From NCBI GenBank assembly GCA_026770025.1, contig JAMXDE010000009.1, positions 2,145,001 to 2,209,000 on the forward strand: a stretch of DNA of 64,000 nucleotides, in the 5' to 3' direction. Under the pieces are notes generated by a model. That model saw only the letters and a program-made list of their open reading frames with translations, had not been told where the DNA came from and made no database searches. Position 1 is the first letter of the stretch, and each line of letters starts with the position of its first letter. The position numbers were made by a program, and so were the translations under genes. Shown here in pieces: positions 30,501 to 42,957 of the stretch. This DNA comes from Craspedostauros australis (lineage: Eukaryota; Bacillariophyta; Bacillariophyceae; Mastogloiales; Achnanthaceae).

Positions 30501-32682
30501 TATCCTGGTTGATCACTTTTGTTCTTGAGAAAGAAACTCCAGCAGTGATCCGTGCAGTCGTCCACGATCAGGGTCCAGTAGCGTTTATCTCCAAAGCTTA
30601 TGTGTTTAGTGTAACTAATGTCAATGAACAGACGTTCGCCGCGGCGAGTTGCTCTTGGGATCGTTGCCTTCGAGATGTTCTTCACTCTTGCGTTCGCGAC
30701 CGCGCAGTCGCGACATACCGGCATCTCGCCGATTATCTTCCATCCATATTGAGCGGCTGTCCGCTTCATGGTTTCGAGTGGCGCGTGGCCAAGCATTCGA
30801 TGCAAGTTCACCGCGCTGATCTCCTTGGATGGATTGTTGACGATGGCTGTGCAAGCCTTGTTGTCGTCTGTTGGCATGATGGGATGCATCTGCACTCCCG
30901 TGATGAATCCGTTGGATGTGGGGAAGACTCGGTCGAACACGATCTTCATTCCGGATCCGTTGATGATGTCCATCAGAATGCTGTTGTTACCAAGCTGATA
31001 ACCGTTGTACAGAGCCTTGTTCGTGGAGAAAAGGTTCACTGCCATCTTGGGTGTGTACTTCACATCATCGAGCCGGATGATGTGGCCAGTGTTGTCTCGT
31101 TGCTTGACCTTCAAGCGAATGGACCCCATCTTGGGAGAATCCAGCTTCGTGCTGTCTCCCACTTGGACGAAGGACTTGATGTGCCGCACGTTGAAGAGAG
31201 CGGCGTCTGAATTGACGATGTGACACGAAGCTCCACTGTCGGTGAGCCAGGTGTCCTTGTTGACCTTGTCCTTATACTTGGTGCTCAGCTCGTGGAGTTG
31301 CTCCATAGCTGCTGCAGCTATCTCGTCGTCGAAGCTGCCGTCGTTGTCGTCTTCGTGGACTCCATCTTCGTTGTATGGATTGCGGTGCTCCTCATCGTCC
31401 ATGTTGTCGGGTAGTTGCGCGTAGTCTGATGGAACCGTGCTGTTCCGATGTGATCCTGTGACTGGATCGTATGGGTGGACGCGTCCTCGTTCGCGTAAGA
31501 GTACGCGCATGCATCCTCCAAGGATGTAATGCAGGTCCGTCTCTGGGATGGTCTCTGTGTTATCCGCTTCCAACAGTCGGCTGATGATGACCGAGTTGGC
31601 GAGAATCTCTTCGATTGATCTGAAGTTCTCGAATAGGATGGATCCCATCATGTTCACCCATATTGGTCTCAGCACTCCTTGTGCAACTCCTGGGAACAGG
31701 CTCACTCCTGCTTCCATTACAGCATCGAAGATGAGTTGCTTCTGAATAATCAATGCTGTTGCCGTTGCGTAGGGAATGGTATCATGACGATGGATGTGGT
31801 TCGAGTTGTTGGGGCTCTCGATCGGTGGGAAGTCGATGTTCCCTGGGTAGACGACACGCTCGTTTGGGTTGAAGCTGTCGTCTGGATGGTCTTCGGTTTC
31901 GTCACTATCATCTTCATCGAAGATGCCCGTTCTCTCGTTCCGCATTGCTGGAGGAGGCGGCGCCGCGCCGCCGTTCGTTTCGTCTTTGCCTCCGTTGTCC
32001 TCGTCGGTCTCATCGTCAGCCTCTTCGCTCATAGCCTCTTCGATGTCGATGTCGATGGCCTTGTTGCCCATCTCGGCTTCGTCGCCGTATGAACCGATCA
32101 GGTCGTTTGCGTTGAAGCAGTATTCGTAGCTCACTTCGCGTCTTGGACCCACCTCGTGGATGATGGGCTCCTCGTTGAGCCACTACGAGACGATCTCATC
32201 GTCCTGCACTTCGTCGTCACTTCCGACGCACACGAAGTTATCGAAGAAGGAGTCTTTGATGTAGTCATCGGACACCAACATGCAGAGCGGCATGTCTTTT
32301 GCCGAGAGTACCATCTCGTGCCCGCTCTTGTCGTGTCCTTCCGTAGCCGCGTTGGCTTGTTCGTTGTTCTTCTTGTTCTCGTTGAACTTCTTCTTTCGGC
32401 ACTCCGCCTCGCGGTGTCCGAAGATGCCACAGTAGTTGCACTTCCTGTTGAAGCTGCTTCCCTTGTAATGGTTGTTGTTGCGCTTTCCGTTCATCTTGTT
32501 GTTGTTGTTGTTGTTGTTCTTCTTCTTGTTGTTCGATTTCTTGCGTTCTGGGCAATCGGCGGATCTATGACCATACACACCAAAGTTGTGGCAGGTCCCC
32601 TTGAAGTTACCGGTGCTTGTGAAGCCGGTGTCGTTGCTTTTCGTGTTACTGTCTTGGAAATCATCGACGTACGCCTTACCTC
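26755..32682 (-). mobile_element. E2: broken Copia element, family A
   Basis: Parts in place: the 3' LTR (26755-27551), then, moving right, RNase H, reverse transcriptase, integrase, protease, the unknown linker region and part of Gag with the zinc knuckles. The 5' end with the other LTR is not present, because the next family A LTR begins at 32683. The pol half is almost identical to E1 and E3. It is broken, with about three breaks besides the missing end. It is inserted in the family D fragment after the stretch GAAAGAGAG. Confidence 0.88.
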
Positions 32683-33454
32683 TGTTGGCAAGTTCCGCTC
32701 ACGGTAACCTACGATCGTGGAAGATGGTGTTGGTTGATAGTCGTCTGTTTGCTATTTCATTACTTGGCTACTCCGATGCTCTCGGTGTACGCCGTTCTCT
32801 TGCCCGATGCTCTCGGCGCTTCAATCTGTTTCGTAGATTCAGTCTCCGACTATGAGTCGGTACGCGAGATCCTCTCTCTCTCTCTTTCTCAACATCGTGT
32901 GCTCATGCTACACGATACTCCGTGTTCGATGCGTACTCCGCATTCGACACTCTGTTCATTCAGTACTGGCTTCTACTCCATGAGTACTTACCATTTGAAG
33001 TTCACCTTCAGTATCCATGATCTTCATGGGTCATCGCATCTTCGCCTCCTGCTCTGACTTGGAGACAGATGTCGACGTGGTGACATGTTGACATCCTGTC
33101 GATGTCAGTAGGCGTCCTTCTGCTCTCCAGATGTCACGTTCCATTGGTGATGCAGCAGTCTGTCAGATGATATCGTCATCTGAGGTTTAGTTGGGAAGTA
33201 CCTCGAGATTCTCTTGGTACCATTGGTGGATGGACGGACGATCTTCCAATTCTCTCAGAAATCGTTATTTGCAAATTTCCTCCAGAAATCTTGCCCCTTT
33301 TCGTGTGTTCCATTTCCCCTGTAATTCTGACGAATCACAGTATACTATCGACACGAATGTAGTTATACCGTCCAAGTGCGTATGAGAGAATAACGGGTGA
33401 ACGATGCACATATACACGTACATCTTGACATATACTCACATGTACATCTCGACA
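32683..33454 (-). repeat. 3' LTR of E3 (family A)
   Basis: A 772-bp LTR with a shorter CT tract than the copies at 26755 and 55683. It directly follows the Gag region of E2. Confidence 0.9.
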
Positions 33455-33474
33455 CCCTTCCTGTGTGCATTCGG

Positions 33475-36400
33475 TCATTCGAATGTTCTCGATGTGTCAA
33501 GGTACGACTTCTCATGTTCGCGTTGCAAGTCGGCCTTGATGTTCTTGGTGAATCCGTCGCTTGTGTTCTGCTCGGATTTGACAAAAATGATTTCGATGGT
33601 TTTGTTGATTACCATGTTCCTCACGTAGTGATGGCGCACGTCGATGTGCCGCGATCGTTGGGATGTTGATGGGTTCTTGGCGATGAAGATCGCTCCGATG
33701 TTGTCTACACGGACCTTGATCGGTGTCTTCACTGGGACGCCCACACTTTCGAGTAGCTGCATCACGAAGAAGATTTCCTTTGCCGCTTCGGAAAGGGCAA
33801 CGTATTCTGCTTCGGATGAGCTGAGTGTGACGGCCTTCTGTGCCTTGGATCGCCAAAGGATTGGTACCTTGCACAGGTATAGGATGAACCCTCCTACGCT
33901 GATTCTCGTGTTCTTGTCTCCTGCATATTCGCTATCGCAGAAGAGCTCCATGTCCCAGCCGTCGTCGTCTGGACGCGCTGGATGGATCTTCAATCCATAG
34001 TCCTTTGTATCGATCACATACTTGATGATCCGATACATCTCCTTCATTGCGGCCTTGGTGGGCCCGATCAATACCTTGGAGAGTTCCCTCACAGGGTTCG
34101 CGATGTCTGGTCGCGAGTGCTTGATGAGGAAGAGTAGCATACCGACGCCTCGGCGATATTCGGCACGTTCTTCCGGTCCGACCTTCTGCAGTCCGTTGTC
34201 TTTGGATGGTCGTACGATGATTTGACCCGGGGTTCCCGGTGTCCCATAGCGTTGCATCTTCTCAACCTTGGTTCCAAACTCTTCCATGAGATGTCGGATG
34301 AGATGTGGTTGACGCAATGTCGCTCTAGTCTTATCATGGTTCAATTCGATGTTGCAGCTGAGGTAGTCTCCGAGTCCGCGCTCGATTGTTACCTTGAATT
34401 TGCTGCCTTGGATGTCCTTCAGGAATGTCTCCAGTGCTTTGGAGTCTCCGCAACAGAAGCAATCGTCCACGTAGATGGCCAAGATCATGCTTCCTTCGTT
34501 CGTCTTCCTGTAGAACAGGCACGGGTCTGCTGCGCTCTGTTCGAAGTTGATATTCTTGAGGGTCAATACCAACATCTTGAACCATTGCCTGGCGCTCTGC
34601 ACAAGTCCGTAGATTGGCTTGTGTAGGGTCAGGGCTTCGTCTGGTTGATGATCCATCCTGTTGGGACAGTTCATGTAGATCTCCTCGTCGAGGTTTCCAT
34701 GTAGGAATGCTGTTACGACATCGACGAGTGCACAGTCCATCTTCTTGATCAGCATGATCACCATCATGACCCGATAGGTCACGTCATGGATGACAGGTGA
34801 GTAATGCTCTTGGAAGTCTACTCCTGCGACTTGTGAATAGCCACATGCAACGAGTCGCGTTCGATGTGTGCCGTCACGCTTCAGCTTGAAGACCCATTTG
34901 CACTTGCAGCATCTGCGGCCGCGTGGGATGGCGTCTCGTTTGATCTTGCTATATACCTTGCGTGTATCCATGGAGTCGAACTCCTTCTTGATGGCTGCTC
35001 GATATCCCTTTCGATGGATAGGATCTGGGTGATTGAAGGCTCCATCGAATGTTGTAGGTTCGATGTGCTTCTCTTGTTCCTTGTTCTCGTCCTGCATCGA
35101 CAATCCGATGTCGATTGCTGGTGATTCGGTAATGATTGCGTTCATTCCGTATAGTCCTGTTGTGCTATGATGAGTGATCTCGATCTCTTCATCTTCGTCT
35201 TCGATTTCTTCATCATCTGTAGTTTCGTTGTTGGAGTCGTCGATCATCTCGTCGCTGAGTTCGTCACTCGCCTCATTGGATGATGGATCGCTCTCATAGC
35301 CTTCTTCCTTTCGACCTCGTTCGTTGAAGTCTTCGAGCTCGCGCAGAGCTCTGGGAATACTCTTCCCTGCGGTTGACTTGGGATTAGCTTCTCCCTTCCT
35401 GCCTCGTGCTTCGTGGCGTCGGATCCTCTCCTTTCTAGCTATGTCACGCTTGTTTGGTTTGCTTGGTGGAGATCTGGATGGTGTGTCATGTGTAGATCTC
35501 GCTGGTGTGTTCGGAGGAGTGACACCTGTCTCGTCATCGGCTTCGTCGCCGGAGGGTAGGATTTCGTCATTCTCATGATTGGATTCGCTCCGATCTTCCT
35601 CGTCATTCTGGATTAGTTGAGTCACTGCTCCGTTGTTCTCATTATCCTCATCATCGCTGTCTGATAGGATGTAGTATCTGTTGCTGTCGGCGAAAGATAC
35701 TCTCTTCGCTTCCGGTGTTTGACGCGTTGCCGTCCTGGGCGTTGCTCCCTTCCGTCCGATGGTTGTGAAGCCGTCTGCGTCCGTGGTTCCTGTTTCGTTG
35801 GATATGTTCGGTGCTGGTGCCCAGCCACGGAACTGTCCATATGATTGATTGAGCCACTTGATATCGCGTGAGCAGACCAGTGACTTGGTCGATGGTCTGT
35901 ACATGTTGTAGACCCCTGATGCATGTTGGTGTGCATATCCAATGAACACCATCTCTTCTCCTCTATTCTTGAGCTTGGCGGTAATCCCGCCGTAGGTAGT
36001 CTTCACAACACCCACCTCTCCAAATGTGCGGAGTGCATCCGCGTATGGTGGATCGCTGCCGAAGAACTGTCGATGTGGTGACTCCTTCTGGTTCTTCGCT
36101 ACAGTGATGTTGGCGATGGCGGTGGCAGTGCTAGCAGCCGCTGCCCACAGGCCATGTCTATACTCTTCGTCGAGCTGTGCTCCGTTGAGCATGGAGCGGA
36201 TCTTGGTGTAGAGGTACGCGAACTTGCGTTCCACTCTGCCATTCTGTTGCGGCGTGTTCGATGCCGTGTATTCGAATTTCATGTTGAGTCCTGCATCGAT
36301 GAGAATATCCTCCGTGGATTTGTTCTCTCCGCTGTTGTCACCTCGGAAGATGATCTGTTGGTCACCAGTCTGTGACTTGATTGTTTGAACGAACCGTTTG

Positions 36401-39400
36401 ATGTATCCTGGTTGATCACTTTTGTTCTTGAGAAAGAAACTCCAGCAGTGATCCGTGCAGTCGTCCACGATCAGGGTCCAGTAGCGTTTATCTCCGAAGC
36501 TTATGTGTTTAGTGTAGCTAATGTCAATGAAGAGCCGTTCGCCGCGGCGAGTCGCTCTTGGAATGGTTGCCTTCGGGATGTTCTTCACTCTTGCGTTCGC
36601 GACCGCGCAGTCGCGACATACCGGCATCTCGCCGATTATCTTCCATCCATACTGAGCGACCGTCCGCTTCATGGTCTCGAGTGGCGCGTGGCCTAGCATT
36701 CGGTGCAGGTTCACCGCGTTGATCTCCTTGGATGGATTGTTGACGATGGCTGTGCAAGCCTTGTCATCGTCTGTTGGCATGATGGGATGCATCTGCACTC
36801 CCGTGATGAATCCGTTGGATGTGGGGAAGACTCGGTCGAATACGATCTTCGTTCCGGATCCGTTGATGATGTCCATCAGAATGCCGTTGTTACCAAGCTG
36901 ATAACCGTTGTACAGAGCCTTGTTCGTGGAGAAAAGGTTCACCGCCATCTTGGGTGTGTACTTCACATCATCGAGCCGGATGATGTGGCCAGTGTTGTCT
37001 CGTTGCTTGACCTTCAAGCGAATGGATCCCATCTTGGGAGAGTCCAGCTTTGTGCTGTCTCCCACTTGGACGAAGGACTTGATGTGCCGCACGTTGAAGA
37101 GAGCGGCGTCCGAGTTGATGATGTGACACGAAGCTCCGCTGTCGGCGAGCCAGGTGTCCTTGTTGACCTTGTCCTTGTATCTGGTGCTTAGCTCGTGGAG
37201 CTGCTCCACGGCTGCTGCAGCTATCTCGTTGTTGAAGCTGCCGTCGTCGTCGTCTTCGTGGACTCCATCTTCGTTGTATGGATTGCGGTGCTCCTCATCG
37301 TCCATGTCGTCGGGTAGTTGCGCGTAGTCTGATGGAACCGTGCTGTTCCGATATGATCCTGTGGCTGGATCGTATGGGTGGACGCGTGATCGCTCGCGTA
37401 AGAGCACGCGCATGCATCCTCCAAGGATGTAATGCAGATCCGTCTCTGGGATCGTTTCCGAGTTGTTCGCTTCCAGTATGCGGTTGATGATGATCGCATT
37501 GACGAGGATCTCTTCGATTGATTCGAAGTGCTCGGATAGGATGGATCCCATCACGTTCACCCATATTGGCATGAGTGCTCCTCGTGTTGTTCCTGGGAAC
37601 ATTCGCATCCCCGCTTCCATTACGGCGTCAAAGATGAGCTGCTTTTGGATTATCAATGCTGTTGCTGTTGCATTCGGGATGGTGCTGTGGCGGAGGAGGT
37701 AATCGACGCTGTTGGGATCCTCAATAGGTGGGAAGTCGATGTTCCCTGGGTAGATGACACACTCGTTTGGATTGAAGCTGTCGTCCGGATGATTCCCGTC
37801 CTCGGATTCGTCGCTGTCATCTTCGTCGAAGATACCCGATCTGTTGTTCCCTGCCGCTGGGGGAGGCAGTGCTGCGCCGCCGTTCGTCTCGTCTTGGCCT
37901 CTATCATTGTCATTGATCTCGTCGTCGGCCTCTTCGCTCATGGTCTCTTCGATGTCACTATCGTTGGCCTCGTTGCCCATCTCGGCTCCGTCGCCGTATG
38001 GACCGATCAGGTCGTGCGCGTTGAAGCAGCATTCGTAGCTCACTTCGCGTCTTGGATCCACCTCGTGGATGATTGGCTCCTCGCTGAGCCACTCCGGGAT
38101 GATCTCATCATCCTCCACTTCGTCGTCACTCCCGACGTATTCGAAGTTATCGAAGACGGAGTCTTCAATGTAGTCGTCGGACACCAACATGCAGAGCGGC
38201 ATGTCCTTTGCTGAGAGTACCATCTCGTGCCCGCTCTTGTCGTGTCCTTGTGTTGCTGTGTTGGCCTGCTCGTCGGCCTTCTTCTTCTCGTTGAACTTCT
38301 TCTTTCGGCACTCCGCCTCGCGATGTCCGAAGATGCCGCAGTAGTTGCACTTGCCCTTGAAGCCGCTTCCCTTGTTGCGCTTTCCGTTCATTTTGTTGTT
38401 GTTGTTGTTGTTTTTCTTGTTGTTCGATTTCTTGCGTTCTGGGCAATCGGCGGATCTATGGCCATACACGCCACAGTTGTGACAAGTACCCTTGAAGTTA
38501 CCGGTGCTTGTGAAGCCGGTGTCGTTGCTCTTCGTGTTACTGTCTTGGAAGTCGTCGACGTATGCCTTGCCTCCTCTGTGAGTGGCGTATGCTGTGCAGA
38601 GTACTCCTCTGATCGTGTTGATGGTAACCAGTTCCGGATTGAACGTGAGTTGGTGTTGGAAGTTCACGATGTGAGTTTTGTATTCGTTGCTCACCGTGCT
38701 GAGGATTTGCATGATCATTTCCTCGTCCGAGATCTCATACTTGACATCGTGGAGACGCGATCGTAGACTCTCGAGTTGGGTGATGTAGATGTCAGGGTCC
38801 GTGTCTCTCTTCATCTTTTCGTTGTTGAATTGGCGCTTGAGTTTCATCTTCGTCACCGCATCGGATGGTCGGAACTTCTCCGCGAGAACGTTCCACGCTG
38901 CGTGTGCGTCTCCTTCAGGGTAGTCGTCGGAGATGCATTGGTTGATGTATTGGATGGCCTGCTTGCCTTTTCCTTTCTCTGCATCCATCATGAGGATCAG
39001 ATCGCTGAAGCAGTCGCATCCCAGTTTGTAGATCTCCTCCATCGCTTCCTTGTCTTCATCGGCGGCTGCCGCGATCTCGCTCAATGTTGGCACCTTGGTC
39101 TTGCCCAACATCACGTCTCTCGTCTTCTGTGCACGAGCGTATGCCTTCGCTTGGGACTCCCATGCGCTGTAGTCTTCCTGTTCACCACTGAACATTGGCG
39201 CCTTGATGCGTCGCTTGTTCACGTTGGCTGATGTTGCCATGTTGATTCGTTGTTTCGTTGTTGGTGCGCTCGCGCCCTTGATTTCCGTTTGTTTCTGTGT
39301 TGTCACTTTTTCGATTTTCGCTTGTTGTTTCGCGAGGATTGATTTGCTCACAAATTCTCCTCCTGGTGGTGTCTCACTTTTCCCACCCTGTTTGGCTGTG

Positions 39401-39645
39401 CGAATGCTCTCCGTCACACCAGTCTCCTCTTGCTTGGCCGCCTTGAGAATCCTCTTCTCCTTACGGTGTAGTCTTGCAGACCGTTCTTCTTCGGTCTCGT
39501 TGATTGCGCTTGTGTATGCGCCTGATAGGACAGTAGCCGCGGCTGCTTCCTTCTCTTCTCGTGGTGGAGTCTCACTCACACCTTCTTGTCTCTTGATAGT
39601 CGGATTGGACAGAGGGATGTCTTTCAATTCCTCTTTCTTGCTCAT
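33475..39645 (-). CDS. Gag-Pol polyprotein of Copia element E3 (family A)
   Basis: A single frame of 2056 residues from an ATG, almost the same as the E1 protein. The pol half from integrase to RNase H differs at very few residues. The acidic linker and the unknown segment before the protease differ more (for example NNEIAAAAVEQLHE and the NSVDYLLRHSTIPNATATAL stretch). Zinc knuckles, DSGASC, GDNSGEN, YVDD and the RNase H acidic residues are all present. It would be the working polyprotein of the element. The contrast between conserved pol and variable linker suggests exchange between copies or a fast-evolving segment. Confidence 0.9.
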   Translation of the reverse strand: MSKKEELKDIPLSNPTIKRQEGVSETPPREEKEAAAATVLSGAYTSAINETEEERSARLHRKEKRILKAAKQEETGVTESIRTAKQGGKSETPPGGEFVSKSILAKQQAKIEKVTTQKQTEIKGASAPTTKQRINMATSANVNKRRIKAPMFSGEQEDYSAWESQAKAYARAQKTRDVMLGKTKVPTLSEIAAAADEDKEAMEEIYKLGCDCFSDLILMMDAEKGKGKQAIQYINQCISDDYPEGDAHAAWNVLAEKFRPSDAVTKMKLKRQFNNEKMKRDTDPDIYITQLESLRSRLHDVKYEISDEEMIMQILSTVSNEYKTHIVNFQHQLTFNPELVTINTIRGVLCTAYATHRGGKAYVDDFQDSNTKSNDTGFTSTGNFKGTCHNCGVYGHRSADCPERKKSNNKKNNNNNNKMNGKRNKGSGFKGKCNYCGIFGHREAECRKKKFNEKKKADEQANTATQGHDKSGHEMVLSAKDMPLCMLVSDDYIEDSVFDNFEYVGSDDEVEDDEIIPEWLSEEPIIHEVDPRREVSYECCFNAHDLIGPYGDGAEMGNEANDSDIEETMSEEADDEINDNDRGQDETNGGAALPPPAAGNNRSGIFDEDDSDESEDGNHPDDSFNPNECVIYPGNIDFPPIEDPNSVDYLLRHSTIPNATATALIIQKQLIFDAVMEAGMRMFPGTTRGALMPIWVNVMGSILSEHFESIEEILVNAIIINRILEANNSETIPETDLHYILGGCMRVLLRERSRVHPYDPATGSYRNSTVPSDYAQLPDDMDDEEHRNPYNEDGVHEDDDDGSFNNEIAAAAVEQLHELSTRYKDKVNKDTWLADSGASCHIINSDAALFNVRHIKSFVQVGDSTKLDSPKMGSIRLKVKQRDNTGHIIRLDDVKYTPKMAVNLFSTNKALYNGYQLGNNGILMDIINGSGTKIVFDRVFPTSNGFITGVQMHPIMPTDDDKACTAIVNNPSKEINAVNLHRMLGHAPLETMKRTVAQYGWKIIGEMPVCRDCAVANARVKNIPKATIPRATRRGERLFIDISYTKHISFGDKRYWTLIVDDCTDHCWSFFLKNKSDQPGYIKRFVQTIKSQTGDQQIIFRGDNSGENKSTEDILIDAGLNMKFEYTASNTPQQNGRVERKFAYLYTKIRSMLNGAQLDEEYRHGLWAAAASTATAIANITVAKNQKESPHRQFFGSDPPYADALRTFGEVGVVKTTYGGITAKLKNRGEEMVFIGYAHQHASGVYNMYRPSTKSLVCSRDIKWLNQSYGQFRGWAPAPNISNETGTTDADGFTTIGRKGATPRTATRQTPEAKRVSFADSNRYYILSDSDDEDNENNGAVTQLIQNDEEDRSESNHENDEILPSGDEADDETGVTPPNTPARSTHDTPSRSPPSKPNKRDIARKERIRRHEARGRKGEANPKSTAGKSIPRALRELEDFNERGRKEEGYESDPSSNEASDELSDEMIDDSNNETTDDEEIEDEDEEIEITHHSTTGLYGMNAIITESPAIDIGLSMQDENKEQEKHIEPTTFDGAFNHPDPIHRKGYRAAIKKEFDSMDTRKVYSKIKRDAIPRGRRCCKCKWVFKLKRDGTHRTRLVACGYSQVAGVDFQEHYSPVIHDVTYRVMMVIMLIKKMDCALVDVVTAFLHGNLDEEIYMNCPNRMDHQPDEALTLHKPIYGLVQSARQWFKMLVLTLKNINFEQSAADPCLFYRKTNEGSMILAIYVDDCFCCGDSKALETFLKDIQGSKFKVTIERGLGDYLSCNIELNHDKTRATLRQPHLIRHLMEEFGTKVEKMQRYGTPGTPGQIIVRPSKDNGLQKVGPEERAEYRRGVGMLLFLIKHSRPDIANPVRELSKVLIGPTKAAMKEMYRIIKYVIDTKDYGLKIHPARPDDDGWDMELFCDSEYAGDKNTRISVGGFILYLCKVPILWRSKAQKAVTLSSSEAEYVALSEAAKEIFFVMQLLESVGVPVKTPIKVRVDNIGAIFIAKNPSTSQRSRHIDVRHHYVRNMVINKTIEIIFVKSEQNTSDGFTKNIKADLQREHEKSYLDTSRTFE

Positions 39646-39727
39646 TCAGCCTGCAGCTCTTGAATGATGTTCGTCTTCCTTGCATGATCCGATCCACGGG
39701 CTCGCCCTGATCTATCGTTTATAAACG

Positions 39728-39950
39728 TGTTGGCAAGTTCCGCTCACGGTAACCTACGATCGTGAGAGATGGTGTTGGTTGATAGTCGTTCGTTTGCTAT
39801 TTCATTACTTGGCTACTCCGATCCTCTCGGTGTACGCCCGTTCTCTTGCCCGATGCTCTCAGCGCTTCAATCTGTTTCGTAGATTCAGTCTCCAACTATG
39901 AGTCGGTACGCGAGATGCTCTCTCGCTCTTCTCTCTGTATTCTCTCTCTC
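39728..39950 (-). repeat. Left piece of a family A LTR, ends in the CT tract
   Basis: The first 223 bp (plus-strand view) of the LTR that begins TGTTGGCAAG, stopping after TCTCTCTCTC, where the LTR of E4 starts in the opposite direction. Confidence 0.9.
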
Positions 39951-40718
39951 TGTCGAGATGTACATGTGAGTATATGTCAAGATGTACGTGTATATGTGCA
40001 TCGTTCACCCACTATTCTCTCATACGCACTTGGACGGTATAACTACACTCGTGTCGATAGTATACTGTGATTCGTCAGAATTACAGGGGAAATGGAACAC
40101 ACGAAAAGGGGCAAGATTTCTGGAGGAAATTTGCAAATAACGATTTCTGGGAAAAATCAGAAGATCGTCCGTCCATGCATCAATGGTACCAAGAGAATCT
40201 CGAGGTACTTCCCAACTAAACCTCAGATGACGATATCATCTGACAGACTACTGCATCACCAATGGAACGTGACATCTGGAGAGCAGAAGGACGCCTACTG
40301 ACATCGACAGGATGTCAACATGTCACCACGTCGACATCTGTCTCCAAGTCAGAGCAGGAGGCGAAGATACGATGACCCATGAAGATCATGGATACAGAAG
40401 GTGAACTTCAAATGGTAAGTACTCATGGAGTAGAAGCCAGTACTGAATGAACAGAGTGTCGAATGCGGAGTACGCATCGAACACGGAGTATCGTGTAGCA
40501 TGAGCACACGATGTTGAGAGCGAGAGAGGATCTTGTGTACCAACTCATAGTCGGAGACTGAATCTACGAAACAGATTGAAGCGCCAAGAGCATCGGGCAA
40601 GAGAACGGGCGTACACCGAGAGCATCGGAGTAGCCAAGTAATGAAATAGCAAACAGACGACTATCAACCAACACCATCTTCCACGATCGTAGGTTACCGT
40701 GAGCGGAACTTGCCAACA
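39951..40718 (+). repeat. 5' LTR of E4 (family A)
   Basis: A complete 768-bp LTR running TGTCGAGATG...TTGCCAACA. It is followed by the palindromic leader start CGTTTATAAACG, as in E1 and E3. Confidence 0.9.
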
Positions 40719-42957
40719 CGTTTATAAACGATAGATCAGGGCGAGCCCGCGAATCGTATCGTGCGAGGAAGACGAACATCATCCAGGAACAACAGACTGA
40801 ATGAGCAAGAAAGAGGAATTGAAAGACATCCCTCTGTCCAATCCGGCTATCAAGAGACAAGAAGGTGTGAGTGAGACTCCACCACGAGAAGAGAAGGAAG
40901 CAGCCGCGGCTACTGTCCTATCAGGCGCATACACAAGCGCAATCGACGAGACCGAAGAAGAACGGTCTGCAAGACTACACTACGAGGAGAAGAGGATTCT
41001 CAAGGCGGCCAAGCAAGAGGAGACTGGTGTGACGAAGAGCATTCGCACAGCCAAACAGAGTGGGAAAAGTGAGACACCACCAGGAGGAGAATTTGTGAGC
41101 AAATCAATCCTCGCGAAACAACAAGCGAAAATCGAAAAAGTGACAACACAGAAACAAACGGAAATCAAGGGCGCGAGCGCACCAACAACGAAACAACGAA
41201 TCAACATGGCAACATCAGCCAACGTGAACAAACGACGCATCAAGGCGCCGATGTTCAGTGGTGAACAGGAAGACTACAGCGCATGGGAGTCCCAAGCGAA
41301 GGCATACGCTCGTGCACAGAAGACGAGAGACATGATGTTGGGCAAGACCAAGATGCCAACAGTGAGTGAGATCGCTGCAGCCACCGATGAAGCCAAGGAA
41401 GCGATGGAAGAGATCTATGAGCTGGGATGCGACTGCTTCAGCGATCTGATCCTCATGATGGATGCAGAGAAAGGGAAAGGCAAGCAAGCCATCCAGTACA
41501 TCAATCAATGCGTCTCCGACGATTATCCCGATGGAGATCCACACGCAGCGTGGAACGTTCTCGCGGAGAAGTTCTGACCATCCGACGCAGCAACAAAGAT
41601 CAAACTCAAGCGTCAATTCAACAACGAAAAGATGAAGAAAGACTTGGATCCCGACATCTACATCACGCAACTCGAGAGTCTACGATCGCGTCTCCACGAT
41701 GTCAAGTACAAGATCACAGACGAAGAGATGATCATGCAGATCCTCAGCACGGTGAGCAACGAATACAGAACTCACATTGTGAACTTCCAACACCAACTCA
41801 CGTTCAATCCGGAACTCGTTACCATCAATGCAATCAGAGGAGTACTCCGCACAACATACGCCACTCATCAAGGAGGCAAGGCGTACATCGACGACTTCCA
41901 AGACAGTAACACGAAGAGCAACGACACCGGCTTCGCGAGCACCGGTAACTTCAAGGGGACCTGCCACAACTGTGGTGTGTATGGTCAAAGATCCGCCGAT
42001 TGCCCAGAACGCAAGAAATCGAACAACAACAACAACAAGATGAACGGAAAGCGCAACAACAACCGCAACAAAGGAAGCGGCTTCAACGGGAAGTGCAACT
42101 ACTGTGGCATCTTCGGACACTGCGAGGCGGAGTGCCGAAAGAAGAAGTTCAACGAGAAGAAGAAGGCCAACAAACAGGTCAACACAGCAACGGAAGGACA
42201 CGACAAGAGCGGGCACGAGATGGTACTCTCGGCAAAAGACATGCCACTCTGCATGTTGGTGTCCAACGACTACATCAAAGACTCCTTCTTCGATAACTTC
42301 GAATACGTCGGGAGTGACGACGAAGTGCAGGACGATGAGATCGTCTCGTAGTGGCTCAGCGAGGAGCCCATCATCCACGAGGTGGGTCCAAGACGCGAAG
42401 TGAGCTACGAATGCTGCTTCAACGCAAACGACCTGATCGGTTCATACGGCGACGAAGCTGAGATGGACAACGAGGCCATCGACATCGACATCGAAGAGGC
42501 CATGAGCGATGACGACGACGACAACGACGCCGACGAGGACGGCGCAGATGAAGACGACGAGGCAAACCGCGGCGCAGCGCCGCCTCCTCCAGCAGCGGGG
42601 AACAACAGATCGGGCATCTTCGACGAAGATGACAGCGACGAATCCGAGGACGGGAATCATCCGGACGACAGCTTCAATCCAAACGAGTGTGTCATCTACC
42701 CAGGGAACATCGACTTCCCACCTATTGAGGATCCCAACAGCGTCGATTACCTCCTCCGCCACAGCACCATCCCGAATGCAACAGCAACAGCATTGATAAT
42801 CCAAAAGCAGCTCATCTTTGACGCCGTAATGGAAGCGGGGATGCGAATGTTCTCAGGAACCGCACGAGGAGTGCTGAGACCAATATGGGTGAACATGATG
42901 GGATCCATCCTATCCGAGCACTTCGAATCAATCGAAGAGATCCTTATCAATGCGATC

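Larger units (their letters stand above)
32683..39950 (-). mobile_element. E3: Copia element, family A, whole coding frame, one LTR shortened
   Basis: It has a 3' LTR of 772 bp (32683-33454), an open gag-pol frame and a 5' LTR of which only 223 bp remain (39728-39950) up to the CT tract. The body looks whole. It is placed directly against E2 without a visible duplication, so E2 and E3 may form a tandem series sharing LTRs. Confidence 0.88.

Noticed and set aside
41680-42378. A 232-codon frame antisense to the Gag region of E4, with similar antisense frames in E1 and E3
   Set aside because: These are mirror frames of the Lys/Asn/Asp-rich Gag sequence and lack any protein signature.
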